From: Clostridia bacterium
Lineage (GTDB): Bacteria; Bacillota; Clostridia; DUPQ01
Direction: 5' to 3'
Assembly: GCA_030592355.1 (NCBI GenBank)
Contig: JAUVJE010000033.1
Location: 1-15,109, forward strand
Length of the DNA: 15,109 nucleotides
Shown here: positions 1-7,305 of the stretch, in pieces
Layout of the letters: every line of letters begins with the position of its first letter
Numbering within the stretch: position 1 is the stretch's first letter
Program-made: the position numbers and the translations under genes
Notes under the pieces: generated by a model
Databases searched by the model: none
The model's input: only the letters and a program-made list of their open reading frames with translations
Told to the model about the DNA's origin: nothing

Positions 1-88
1 ATGATTATTGTTGTCCATATCCCACATCATTATCAGTACTATGACCAAAACACATATTTTGTTTTCATGAAAATATTCACCGATTCAT

Positions 89-145
89 CCCCCACCTTCG
101 CTCTCACTATCGTGAGTAAGGAAGCTTAGGGGAGGGAGACTTCTC
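89..145 (+). repeat. Imperfect GC-rich hairpin, possible IS200/IS605-type end remnant
   Basis: CTCAC (103-107) pairs with GTGAG (112-116) around a 4-base loop. CTTC (96-99) pairs with GAAG (121-124), and a C-run (89-93) faces GGGG (129-132). A small GAGA-CT-TCTC palindrome follows at 136-145. A long stem followed by a 'GGGAG.CTTCTCGG'-like tail resembles, from memory, the right ends and omega-RNA 3' ends of TnpB-carrying elements in clostridia. No transposase coding sequence lies inside the window, so the element would have to extend left of base 1. The structure is seen directly; the identity is inference. Confidence 0.3.
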
Positions 146-260
146 GGTTTTTGTGTTATAAATCTCATAATATCCAATGGCTTTTCCTTTGGAAAAATAA
201 AACCCATCTTGAATGAATACATTGATTCAAAATAGTATCTGAAAATTAATAACAATAGTC

Positions 261-284
261 AAAAACCGCTGAATGTGGTTTTTT
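261..284 (+). terminator. Intrinsic terminator upstream of the polyamine operon
   Basis: AAAAACCGC (261-269) pairs with GTGGTTTTT (275-283), with one G-U pair, around a 5-base loop, and is followed on the + strand by a run of T to 284. Because the left arm begins with five A, it could also work on the minus strand. It probably ends a transcript entering from the left and isolates the polyamine operon. Confidence 0.7.
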
Positions 285-505
285 GCTTTCCTGTTTCTTA
301 ATATTGCAATTAAAGAGGTGTTATGATATGTTTTGAGTCAATAAATTTGGACTGCTTAATAATCACTATAATGGTTAATTGGCATTAGAGGTTCGCTATA
401 TTTAATAAGCTCGTATATCTGATCCAATTTCTGTATGTCTTTGTTTATTAATACCTGAATGTGTTGTTATTTTATTGTAAGCCGGCATTTTGCAAAGGGG
501 GAAAA

Positions 506-2425
506 ATGAACAATGTAGAGACCCTGGGAAGATGGACCACTGAAAAATCCGAAGAGCTTTATGGTGTGAAAAATTGGGGTAACGGTTATTTTTCTGTATC
601 GGAAAACGGAGATGTGATTGTAACCCCGGGAAACGGCAATGCAAATACTTCCGTCAGCCTTTTAGACATAATTGATTCTGTTAAGGAACGCGGTCTTAAT
701 ATGCCCGTGCTTTTACGTTTTGAAAACATTTTAGATGCACAGATTTCCCTTCTAAATAACTCTTTTAACAAAGCAATTAAAGCCCTTGAATATACAGGCA
801 GCTATCGCGGCGTGTATCCGGTGAAGGTAAATCAACAGGAACAGGTATTGGAAGAAACAACTAAGTTTGGAAAGCATTATCATCATGGTCTTGAGGTAGG
901 CAGTAAAGCTGAACTTATTGCAGCCCTTTCTTTGATGACCGATAAGGAGGCCTGTCTTATCTGCAACGGTTATAAAGACAAAGAATTCATTGACCTTGGG
1001 TTAAATGCCGTTAAGCTTGGCTTTAAGTGTTTTTTCGTAATAGAAATTCCGGGCGAACTCAACGCAATACTGGACAGAGCTGAAAAACTTGGCGTTAAAC
1101 CAAATATCGGCGTCAGGATCAAGCTTGCCTCTAAAGCAAGCGGATACTGGGCTGAATCCGGAGGCGACAGAAGTATTTTTGGGCTCAATATGTGTCAGGT
1201 AATCGACATTATTGATACCCTTAGGGATAAAAATATGCTTGATTGTTTAAAGCTTCTCCACTACCATCTTGGTTCGCAGGTTCCGAATATCCGGGATATC
1301 AGAACTGCAGTCCGCGAAGCTTCAAGGGTGTATTCAGAACTCGTGGATGAAGGCGCAGCAATGGGGTATATAGATCTTGGCGGCGGGCTGGCGGTGGATT
1401 ACGATGGGTCAAGCACAAATTTTGCCAACAGTTGCAACTATTCGGTAGATGAATACTGTATGGATATTGTAGAAGCTGTAAAAAACTCAACAGATGCTAA
1501 TAATATACCGCATCCTACAATTATTACCGAGTCGGGACGTGCGTTGGTGGCATACTATTCCGTGCTTTTAATGAACGTTCTTCATGTTTCAAAATTCGAA
1601 GTAAATATAATGCCGGAAAACATTCCGGAAAATGCTCCGTCCAGCACTAAAAATCTATTATGGGTCAGTGAAAATCTCACTATAAAAAATATTCAGGAAT
1701 GCTATAACGATGCATTATACTACAGAGACCAAACTCGTCAAATGTTTAACCAGGGAAATATTACATTGCGCGAAAGAGCGCTTGCTGAAAGTATTTTCTG
1801 GTATATTATCAGCAGGATAGCCCGGGAAAAAACGAAATTGAAATTTATCCCTCCTGAATTGGAAAATCTCGAGAGTGCCATTGCAGATATATACTATTGT
1901 AATTTTTCTGTGTTTCAATCAGTTCCGGACAGCTGGGCCATAGATCAGCTCTTCCCCATAATGCCCATACATCGCTTAGGCGAACTTCCGGAAAGAAATG
2001 CAGTAATTGCAGATATTACCTGTGACTGCGATGGTAAAATCGACAGTTTTATTGACCTTCGTGATGTAAGCAAAACTCTCCCTCTTCATGAGTTGAAAAA
2101 GAATGAAAATTACTATATCGGCATTTTTTTAGTAGGGGCTTACCAAGAAACCCTCGGAGATTTGCATAATATGTTCGGTGACACTAATGTTGTCAGCGTT
2201 AGAATTAATAAAAACAACAGCTATGATATTTTCCGCGAAATAAAGGGCGACAGCGTTGAAACCGTTCTTTCATATGTAGAATACAATCCTGTTGAAATGC
2301 GCATCTCCTTTGCACATATTGTCGAAGAAGCTTTTAATAACGGCCTTATAAGCAAAGTAGAAAAGGAAGATATTACCGCTTCGTATGAAAACGGACTTGC
2401 GGGATATACATATTACGAGCATTAA
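506..2425 (+). CDS. speA: Biosynthetic arginine decarboxylase (SpeA type)
   Basis: Converts L-arginine to agmatine and CO2, the first step of the operon's polyamine route; PLP-dependent and cytoplasmic. The protein is 639 residues, normal for the alanine-racemase-fold SpeA family. Family landmarks run in order: YPVKVNQ with the PLP-binding lysine K107, the GLEVGSKAEL segment, LHYHLGSQ, the phosphate-binding GGG at 292-294, ITESGRALV, and the C-terminal catalytic-cysteine region C506-D-C508-D-G510. The tail (VGAYQE..LG..HN.FGDT, ending GYTYYEH) matches SpeA closely. A longer frame opens at 461, but the ATG at 506 sits just after AAAGGGGG (495-501 region), so the shorter start is preferred. The usual motif reads CDSDG; here the serine is a cysteine. 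First gene of a tightly spaced five-gene operon. Confidence 0.95.
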   Translation: MNNVETLGRWTTEKSEELYGVKNWGNGYFSVSENGDVIVTPGNGNANTSVSLLDIIDSVKERGLNMPVLLRFENILDAQISLLNNSFNKAIKALEYTGSYRGVYPVKVNQQEQVLEETTKFGKHYHHGLEVGSKAELIAALSLMTDKEACLICNGYKDKEFIDLGLNAVKLGFKCFFVIEIPGELNAILDRAEKLGVKPNIGVRIKLASKASGYWAESGGDRSIFGLNMCQVIDIIDTLRDKNMLDCLKLLHYHLGSQVPNIRDIRTAVREASRVYSELVDEGAAMGYIDLGGGLAVDYDGSSTNFANSCNYSVDEYCMDIVEAVKNSTDANNIPHPTIITESGRALVAYYSVLLMNVLHVSKFEVNIMPENIPENAPSSTKNLLWVSENLTIKNIQECYNDALYYRDQTRQMFNQGNITLRERALAESIFWYIISRIAREKTKLKFIPPELENLESAIADIYYCNFSVFQSVPDSWAIDQLFPIMPIHRLGELPERNAVIADITCDCDGKIDSFIDLRDVSKTLPLHELKKNENYYIGIFLVGAYQETLGDLHNMFGDTNVVSVRINKNNSYDIFREIKGDSVETVLSYVEYNPVEMRISFAHIVEEAFNNGLISKVEKEDITASYENGLAGYTYYEH

Positions 2426-2453
2426 GTGTACAATATATCCTAAGGAGGTTCCT

Positions 2454-3302
2454 ATGATTAAAGAGCAGGTTCCCAATATACATACAGGAATATTCAGCAG
2501 TTATGTCGATAGCGATGTAGTCGTCTTTGGAATACCTTACGACGGCACTGCTTCATATCGTCCGGGCGCCCGGTTTGGCCCGCAGAAAATCCGGCAGGAA
2601 ATTGATGGAATTGAAACATACAGCCCTTACATTAACAAAGACCTGTGTGATTGTAAAATCTGCGACATGGGCGATATGCCTCTGTTTTTCGGCAACACCC
2701 AAACCATGCTTGATAATATAAATTCAGAGATTCAGCACATTCTGAAAGACGACAAGAAAACAGTTGTGCTCGGCGGCGAGCATTTAATCAGTCTTCCGAT
2801 AATTGAACCATACATTAAGAAATATCCGAATCTTCATGTAATTCATTTTGACGCTCATGCTGATTTAAGAAATGAGTTTTTGGGAGAACGATTATCTCAT
2901 GCAACGGTCATGAGAAGGATTTTTGAAAAACTCAACGGTACTTTGTGGCAGTTCGGCATACGCTCCGGAACCCGTGAAGAATTTGCCTTTGCAGATGAAA
3001 ATACGCGAATAAACAAGTTCGATTTAAACGGGATAAAAGAAGCGGTTTGCACAATCGGGTCGGCTCCTGTTTATGTTACTTTGGATATTGATGTATTAGA
3101 CCCTTCTATCATGCCCGGAACAGGTACTCCAGAAGCCGGCGGCGTAACATTTAACGAGCTTATTGCAGGTATTCTTCCGTTGTCGGAACTGAATATTGTA
3201 GGTGCCGATATTGTTGAATTATCTCCGCATTATGATCCAAGCGGCGTTTCCACCTCCGTTGCATGTAAATTGCTTCGGGAATTGTTATTGATTATTTCAT
3301 AA
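2454..3302 (+). CDS. speB: Agmatinase (ureohydrolase family)
   Basis: Hydrolyses agmatine to putrescine and urea, the second step after SpeA, using a binuclear manganese centre. The 282-residue product carries all expected metal ligands: H110 in GGEH, D133/H135/D137 in DAHAD, and D211/D213 in DIDVLDP. The PGTGTPE.GG and VELSPHYD segments typical of agmatinases follow. The frame is open from 2385, inside speA, but AAGGAGG at 2442-2448 points to the ATG at 2454. It lies 28 bases after the speA stop and 13 before the next gene. Arginase and guanidinobutyrase share the fold; the neighbouring arginine decarboxylase makes agmatine the natural substrate. Confidence 0.93.
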   Translation: MIKEQVPNIHTGIFSSYVDSDVVVFGIPYDGTASYRPGARFGPQKIRQEIDGIETYSPYINKDLCDCKICDMGDMPLFFGNTQTMLDNINSEIQHILKDDKKTVVLGGEHLISLPIIEPYIKKYPNLHVIHFDAHADLRNEFLGERLSHATVMRRIFEKLNGTLWQFGIRSGTREEFAFADENTRINKFDLNGIKEAVCTIGSAPVYVTLDIDVLDPSIMPGTGTPEAGGVTFNELIAGILPLSELNIVGADIVELSPHYDPSGVSTSVACKLLRELLLIIS

Positions 3303-3315
3303 CCGGGAGGTTTTT

Positions 3316-4515
3316 ATGGGTAAAGCACTAATTATCGGAGCCGGCGGCGTCTCAAATGTTGTGGTACACAAATGCTGTCAGAACCCGGACATATTTGAAG
3401 AAATCTGCATTGCCAGCAGAACAAAGTCTAAATGCGATGCCATTAAAGATAGTTTAAAGGACGTAAAAACAAAGGTATTCACCGCAGAAGTAAATGCCGA
3501 CAATACGCATGAACTTGTTGATTTAATAAATGTTTTCCGCCCGGATATCATAATTAATGTAGCATTACCGTATCAGGATCTTACTATTATGGACGCCTGT
3601 CTTATAACCGGTGTGCATTATCTGGACACAGCAAATTACGAACCCCCCGATATTCCAAAATTTGAATATAAGTGGCAGTGGGCTTATAAGGAGCGCTTTG
3701 AAAAAGCTGGTTTGACCGCAATCTTAGGCAGCGGTTTTGACCCAGGCGTTACCGGTGTTTTTTGCGCATATGCACTCAAACACCACTTTGATGAAATTTA
3801 TCAGATAGATATCATAGATGCAAATGCCGGCGACCATGGTCATCATTTTGCAACTAATTTCAATCCTGAAATAAACATTCGCGAAATTACAGCCAACGGA
3901 AAATACTGGGAAGGCGGAAACTGGGTTGAGATAAGCCCTCTTTCAATGAAAAATGCATATGATTTGCCTCAGATAGGATTAAAAGATATTTATATGCTTT
4001 ATCATGAAGAACTTGAATCTTTGGCATTGAATATCACCGGTATTAAAAAAATACGGTTTTGGATGACTTTTTCACAAAAATATCTTATGCACTTGACCGT
4101 TTTACAGAACGTCGGAATGACTTCTATTAAACCCATAAAATTTGAAGGGATTGAAATTCAACCGCTTCATTTTTTAAAAGCCGTTCTTCCTGATCCCGCC
4201 TCACTTGGTCCGAGAACCAAAGGTAAAACAAATATCGGATGTCTTATGCAGGGCACAAAAAGCGGGCGGCCAAAGAACTATTATATTTACAATGTTTGTG
4301 TGCATGAAGAGACATATGCAGAGGTAGGTTCCCAGGCCATTTCTTATACTACGGGCGTACCGGCTATGATAGGTGCCAAACTTCTCTTGGAAGGAAAATG
4401 GAAAATTCCAGGAGTTCATAATGTTGAGGAATTTGACCCCGATCCCTTTATGGAAGAGTTAACTAAACAAGGTCTTCCATGGCATGAAGACTTCACCCCG
4501 GCATTAATTGATTAA
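3316..4515 (+). CDS. Carboxy(nor)spermidine dehydrogenase (saccharopine dehydrogenase-like)
   Basis: Predicted to join putrescine (or diaminopropane) to L-aspartate beta-semialdehyde in an NADPH-dependent reductive condensation, giving carboxyspermidine (or carboxynorspermidine). The 399-residue protein opens with a Rossmann motif (ALIIGAGGVSNVV, residues 4-16) and has the family segments GSGFDPGVTG, DANAGDHG and, near the end, SYTTGVPAMIGAKLLLEG and LPWHED. GGGAGG-like spacing is seen in its ribosome site (GGGAGG, 3305-3310), five bases before the ATG. Saccharopine dehydrogenases share the fold, but the partner decarboxylase directly downstream and putrescine synthesis upstream settle the role. 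With agmatinase supplying putrescine, spermidine rather than norspermidine is the likely product. Confidence 0.92.
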   Translation: MGKALIIGAGGVSNVVVHKCCQNPDIFEEICIASRTKSKCDAIKDSLKDVKTKVFTAEVNADNTHELVDLINVFRPDIIINVALPYQDLTIMDACLITGVHYLDTANYEPPDIPKFEYKWQWAYKERFEKAGLTAILGSGFDPGVTGVFCAYALKHHFDEIYQIDIIDANAGDHGHHFATNFNPEINIREITANGKYWEGGNWVEISPLSMKNAYDLPQIGLKDIYMLYHEELESLALNITGIKKIRFWMTFSQKYLMHLTVLQNVGMTSIKPIKFEGIEIQPLHFLKAVLPDPASLGPRTKGKTNIGCLMQGTKSGRPKNYYIYNVCVHEETYAEVGSQAISYTTGVPAMIGAKLLLEGKWKIPGVHNVEEFDPDPFMEELTKQGLPWHEDFTPALID

Positions 4516-4518
4516 AAT

Positions 4519-4547
4519 CGACTAATTGACCCAGGGTCAGTTAGCCG
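4519..4547. repeat. Near-perfect palindrome between the two spermidine genes
   Basis: The core inverted repeat CTAATTGACCC-A-GGGTCAGTTAG (4522-4544) has a single mismatch that becomes a G-U pair in RNA. Two further pairs (CG/CG) lie outside one mismatch. In RNA it would form a stem of about 10 bp with a 3-base loop, ending shortly before the ribosome site of the next gene (GAGG, 4552-4555). No T-run follows, so it is not an intrinsic terminator. It could be an RNA-processing or stability hairpin, or a protein-binding site. It fills most of the 45-base gap, the largest in the operon. Confidence 0.7.
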
Positions 4548-4560
4548 AAATGAGGTAATT

Positions 4561-5682
4561 ATGTATTCATACGCGGATATTCCTACTCCGTCATATATTG
4601 TAGACAGAAGACTGCTGGAGGACAATCTAAAAATCCTTGCATATGTTCAGGGCGAAGCCGGATGCAAAATACTGGGTGCATTAAAGGGTTTTTCAATGTA
4701 TTCATTTTTCCCATTAATAGGCGAATATCTTACGGGAATAACATCCAGTTCCCTTCACGAGGCACGTCTCGGGTATGAAGAAATGGGTAAAGAGGTCCAT
4801 ATATATTCCCCTGCCTTTATTGAAAATGAGTTTGATGAATTGCTGACTTACTGCGACCATTTTATTTTTAACTCTTTTGCACAACTTGAGAAATATAAAG
4901 ATAAAGTGAAAAACAGTGGAAAAAGTTGTGGTATAAGAATTAATCCCGAGTATTCTGAAATTATGACTGATATATACAATCCGTGTTTCATTTATTCACG
5001 ACTCGGTGTTACTTTTCATAATTTTGACGGGAATAATCTAGCAGGCATTGACGGTCTCCATTTCCACACCATGTGCGAGCAGAATTCAGACGCCCTTGAA
5101 CGCACCATGGAAGTAATTGAGGATAAGTTCGGCAAATATATGTATCATATGAAGTGGATTAATTTCGGCGGAGGCCATCATATAACAAGGGAAGACTACG
5201 ATATAGATAAGCTAATAAAAATTATAAAGCACATTAAAGAAAAGTATAATGTCGACGTTTACCTGGAACCCGGGGAGGCTATTGCCCTGAACACCGGCTT
5301 CCTTGCGGCCAGTGTGCTTGATATAGTAAACAATGTTATGGACATCGCAATTCTAGATACCTCCGCTGCATGTCATATGCCGGATGTAATCGAAATGCCT
5401 TACAGGCCGGAGATTATCGGCGCGGGTAAACCCGGGGAATTTGAACACACTTATAGATTAGGCGGTCTTACCTGTCTTGCAGGCGATGTAATCGGAGACT
5501 ATTCTTTCAAAGACCCTCTTAAACCGGGGGACCGTCTGGTTTTTACCGACATGGCGCATTACACCATGGTAAAAAACAATACATTTAATGGGATTAACCT
5601 GCCATTTATTGCAACGGCCGATGAGAATGGAATTAAAATTTTAAAATCCTTCGGGTATGAAGATTATAAGGTCAGATTATAA
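4561..5682 (+). CDS. nspC: Carboxy(nor)spermidine decarboxylase
   Basis: PLP-dependent, alanine-racemase-fold decarboxylase that removes CO2 from carboxyspermidine (or carboxynorspermidine) to give spermidine (norspermidine), the last step of the pathway. The 373-residue protein has the PLP lysine K42 in LGALKGFSM, a GGGHH phosphate-binding loop (203-207), LEPGEAI, the DTSAACHMPDVIEMPYRP segment, and catalytic C305 in GLTCLAGD. These are family hallmarks, and the length is normal. Weak GAGG precedes the ATG. Its stop codon overlaps the start of the next gene by one base (TAATG), implying translational coupling. The neighbouring dehydrogenase supports the call; the exact polyamine made is inferred from agmatinase in the same operon. 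Confidence 0.94.
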   Translation: MYSYADIPTPSYIVDRRLLEDNLKILAYVQGEAGCKILGALKGFSMYSFFPLIGEYLTGITSSSLHEARLGYEEMGKEVHIYSPAFIENEFDELLTYCDHFIFNSFAQLEKYKDKVKNSGKSCGIRINPEYSEIMTDIYNPCFIYSRLGVTFHNFDGNNLAGIDGLHFHTMCEQNSDALERTMEVIEDKFGKYMYHMKWINFGGGHHITREDYDIDKLIKIIKHIKEKYNVDVYLEPGEAIALNTGFLAASVLDIVNNVMDIAILDTSAACHMPDVIEMPYRPEIIGAGKPGEFEHTYRLGGLTCLAGDVIGDYSFKDPLKPGDRLVFTDMAHYTMVKNNTFNGINLPFIATADENGIKILKSFGYEDYKVRL

Positions 5683-6662
5683 TGGTTTATCCAGCTTTCA
5701 AGTTTTCTTTAATAAGCAAGACTCCTATATTTGACATATCACCCCACCACGCACGCATGGCCTGCTGCTACCGGGACAAAGAAAACAAATACCATCTTTT
5801 TATTGATTATATTGATTCTTCCCTTAATACAATTCACTCCTTTCAGGCAATAGTAAATTACTACACCGGCACCGATTTGATTAACTGGACCTTCGTGCAA
5901 ACGGCCGTTGATAAGGGTAATTATAACTATGAAAAAAATACCGGGGATTTAGATTGTTACGGAATCGGAAGTCCTGATGTGCTTTGCACAGATGATTTCA
6001 TTTATCTTTTTTATGCAGGCCGCGGAAATCTGGCGCCGGATGAATATTTTAACTCGCTTGCTCATCCCGGGGAACCGGGATATGTTTCAGATGACATCAT
6101 GTATGCAAAAGCACCCGCCGATGAAACCGGAGCTCCCTGCGGACCTTTTGTAAAACAAGGCGTTGTCCTTAATCGTGAATATAGCTGGGAAAGCATGCGC
6201 ATAGACGATCCTTGTGTGTTAAATGAAGACGGTAAAATTCATTTGTATTATAAAGGTTTCAATGATAATGTTGCCAAGGATAATATCAAACTTGGTTTTG
6301 CATCTGCAGATATTCACAACTTTAAGTTTTCTAAGCTTAAAAATCCAATCCTTTCTGTGGCCGGCGGTCTTGAAATGCCGCGTGTTTTTAAATTTAAAGG
6401 TAAATGGAATATGTTCCTCAGGCATTTTAATAAAGGGTCCGGGACAATATGGAAACACTACGTCTCGGATGACGGGCTGGGCTGGAAATTACACAACGAA
6501 TGTTTATTTGACTGCGCAGGTAAGAAACCCGGAGCAGGTGCCGCTGATATGATGCTCGTTAAGAATTTTGACGGTTCATTTTCGGGCAAGGCACTTGCAT
6601 GCGGGCTGGAAGATAGCATTCTTAAGCTCTGGATGTATAATGTAATCGAGCTATCGGAATAA
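5682..6662 (+). CDS. Beta-propeller glycosidase-like protein (GH43/GH32/GH130-type fold)
   Basis: The 326-residue product has no signal peptide and so is probably cytoplasmic. It shows repeated blade-like units of the type 'HLFIDYI...', 'IYLFYAG', 'IHLYYKG' and 'WNMFLRHF', each followed by 'W.' or substrate-loop segments, as in five-bladed glycosidase propellers. Candidate acidic residues are D99 in GSPDV, D175/D176 in RIDDPCV and E231 in EMPRV. These are in the right general order for retaining or inverting propeller enzymes, but I cannot assign a family or substrate. The ATG overlaps the nspC stop by one base, with only a weak AAGG (5668-5671) before it, so its translation probably depends on nspC. 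What a sugar-acting enzyme does in a spermidine operon is not known; it could equally be a propeller protein with a non-catalytic role. Confidence 0.7.
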   Translation: MVYPAFKFSLISKTPIFDISPHHARMACCYRDKENKYHLFIDYIDSSLNTIHSFQAIVNYYTGTDLINWTFVQTAVDKGNYNYEKNTGDLDCYGIGSPDVLCTDDFIYLFYAGRGNLAPDEYFNSLAHPGEPGYVSDDIMYAKAPADETGAPCGPFVKQGVVLNREYSWESMRIDDPCVLNEDGKIHLYYKGFNDNVAKDNIKLGFASADIHNFKFSKLKNPILSVAGGLEMPRVFKFKGKWNMFLRHFNKGSGTIWKHYVSDDGLGWKLHNECLFDCAGKKPGAGAADMMLVKNFDGSFSGKALACGLEDSILKLWMYNVIELSE

Positions 6663-6702
6663 TAACCCTTATAAGTAGCGTGTATCGCTTTCTATTATTC
6701 CG
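6655..6702 (+). repeat. Inverted repeat spanning the glycosidase stop codon
   Basis: CGGAATAATA (6655-6664, containing the stop codon) is the exact reverse complement of TATTATTCCG (6693-6702). The 28-base interval holds a smaller hairpin, AGCG/CGCT (6677-6689). The right arm is followed by an A-run, not a T-run, so it is not a canonical terminator on the + strand. It may fold as a two-tier stem at the 3' end of the polyamine operon message. A further TGTAT/ATACA inverted repeat lies at 6722-6736, just before the next ribosome site. No clear promoter was found in 6663-6753. Confidence 0.5.
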
Positions 6703-6753
6703 GAATACAAAAAAACCCAGGTGTATTTAATATACAATTCAGGAGGTGAAATA

Positions 6754-7305
6754 ATGAATATAACAATAATCAACGGGACGCCGGAAAAAGGATGGCATGA
6801 ATACGAACAGCGACTGATCAAGGCAGTGGAAAAACTGTCTGCAGAGCATTCCGTCAGCCTATTTACCGTAAGAGACATGGATATTAATTATTGCCGGGGT
6901 TGCTTCGGCTGTTGGACAAAAACTCCCGGATTGTGTTTCTTCAGGGACGGTATGGATGAAATCCTCGGGGAATTCCCTTATACGGACTTCCTTATATTTG
7001 TTTCCCCATTAAAGACAGGCTTTATTACTTCTGAGACAAAAAAGATAATGGGCAGGATGCTACCAACCGTATTGCCATATATAAAATTGTTTGACGGCGA
7101 ATGCCACCACCCGAAACGGTATGATAATGACCCTGTCCTGGGGCTGCTGATTTACGATGATAATCCGGATGAGCGTGCGGTCGAAATAACATTCTCTATA
7201 TTGGATAGGTATTCATTGAATTTCCGCGGCAGGCGCACATTCAAAAAACTTGTAAAACCTGAGACTATACAGGAGGTGCTGGAAAATGAAATTAGCAATT
7301 ATTAA
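6754..7305 (+). CDS. Flavodoxin-fold NAD(P)H/FMN oxidoreductase with a cysteine cluster
   Basis: The 183-residue protein begins with a flavodoxin-type nucleotide loop (ITIINGTPEKG) and has the central FVSPLKTGFITSETKKIM segment of the NADPH-dependent FMN reductase superfamily. A cysteine cluster C47-x2-C50-x2-C53-x7-C61 follows the second strand. This resembles the compact cysteine motif of iron-sulfur flavoproteins, but the last spacing is longer than the x5 I remember for those, so a [4Fe-4S] cluster is possible rather than shown. A strong AGGAGGTGA (6741-6749) sets the ATG at 6754. Its last 20 bases overlap the next flavodoxin-like gene, so the two are probably translated together and may work as a pair. 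Substrate unknown. Confidence 0.8.
   Translation: MNITIINGTPEKGWHEYEQRLIKAVEKLSAEHSVSLFTVRDMDINYCRGCFGCWTKTPGLCFFRDGMDEILGEFPYTDFLIFVSPLKTGFITSETKKIMGRMLPTVLPYIKLFDGECHHPKRYDNDPVLGLLIYDDNPDERAVEITFSILDRYSLNFRGRRTFKKLVKPETIQEVLENEISNY

Larger units (their letters stand above)
1..505. other. Gene-free leader upstream of the polyamine operon
   Basis: No convincing protein gene is visible in these 505 bases on either strand. The stretch holds a GC-rich imperfect hairpin near 89-145, an intrinsic terminator at 261-284, and an AT-rich leader before the arginine decarboxylase gene. A consensus-like TATAAT lies at 367-372, but the only -35-like hexamer near it (TTGGAC, 347-352) is 14 bp away, which is too close, so the operon promoter is not firmly placed. 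Small inverted repeats are also present (TTTTCC/GGAAAA at 182-196 and TTGAAT/ATTCAA at 209-230). A 21-codon reading frame at 323-388 is discussed among the findings. Confidence 0.6.

Noticed and set aside
1..129. A 42-codon frame starting with the first base of the window
   Set aside because: It has no visible ribosome site, runs through the GC-rich hairpin, and its translation resembles no TnpB end or other family. It could be the edge of something to the left, but cannot be supported.
461..505. Longer start for arginine decarboxylase at 461
   Set aside because: The extra 15 residues are unlike the family and the ribosome site AAAGGGGG fits the ATG at 506.
2385..2453. Longer start for agmatinase inside speA
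   Set aside because: AAGGAGG at 2442-2448 is placed for the ATG at 2454, and the protein then begins at the usual place for the family.
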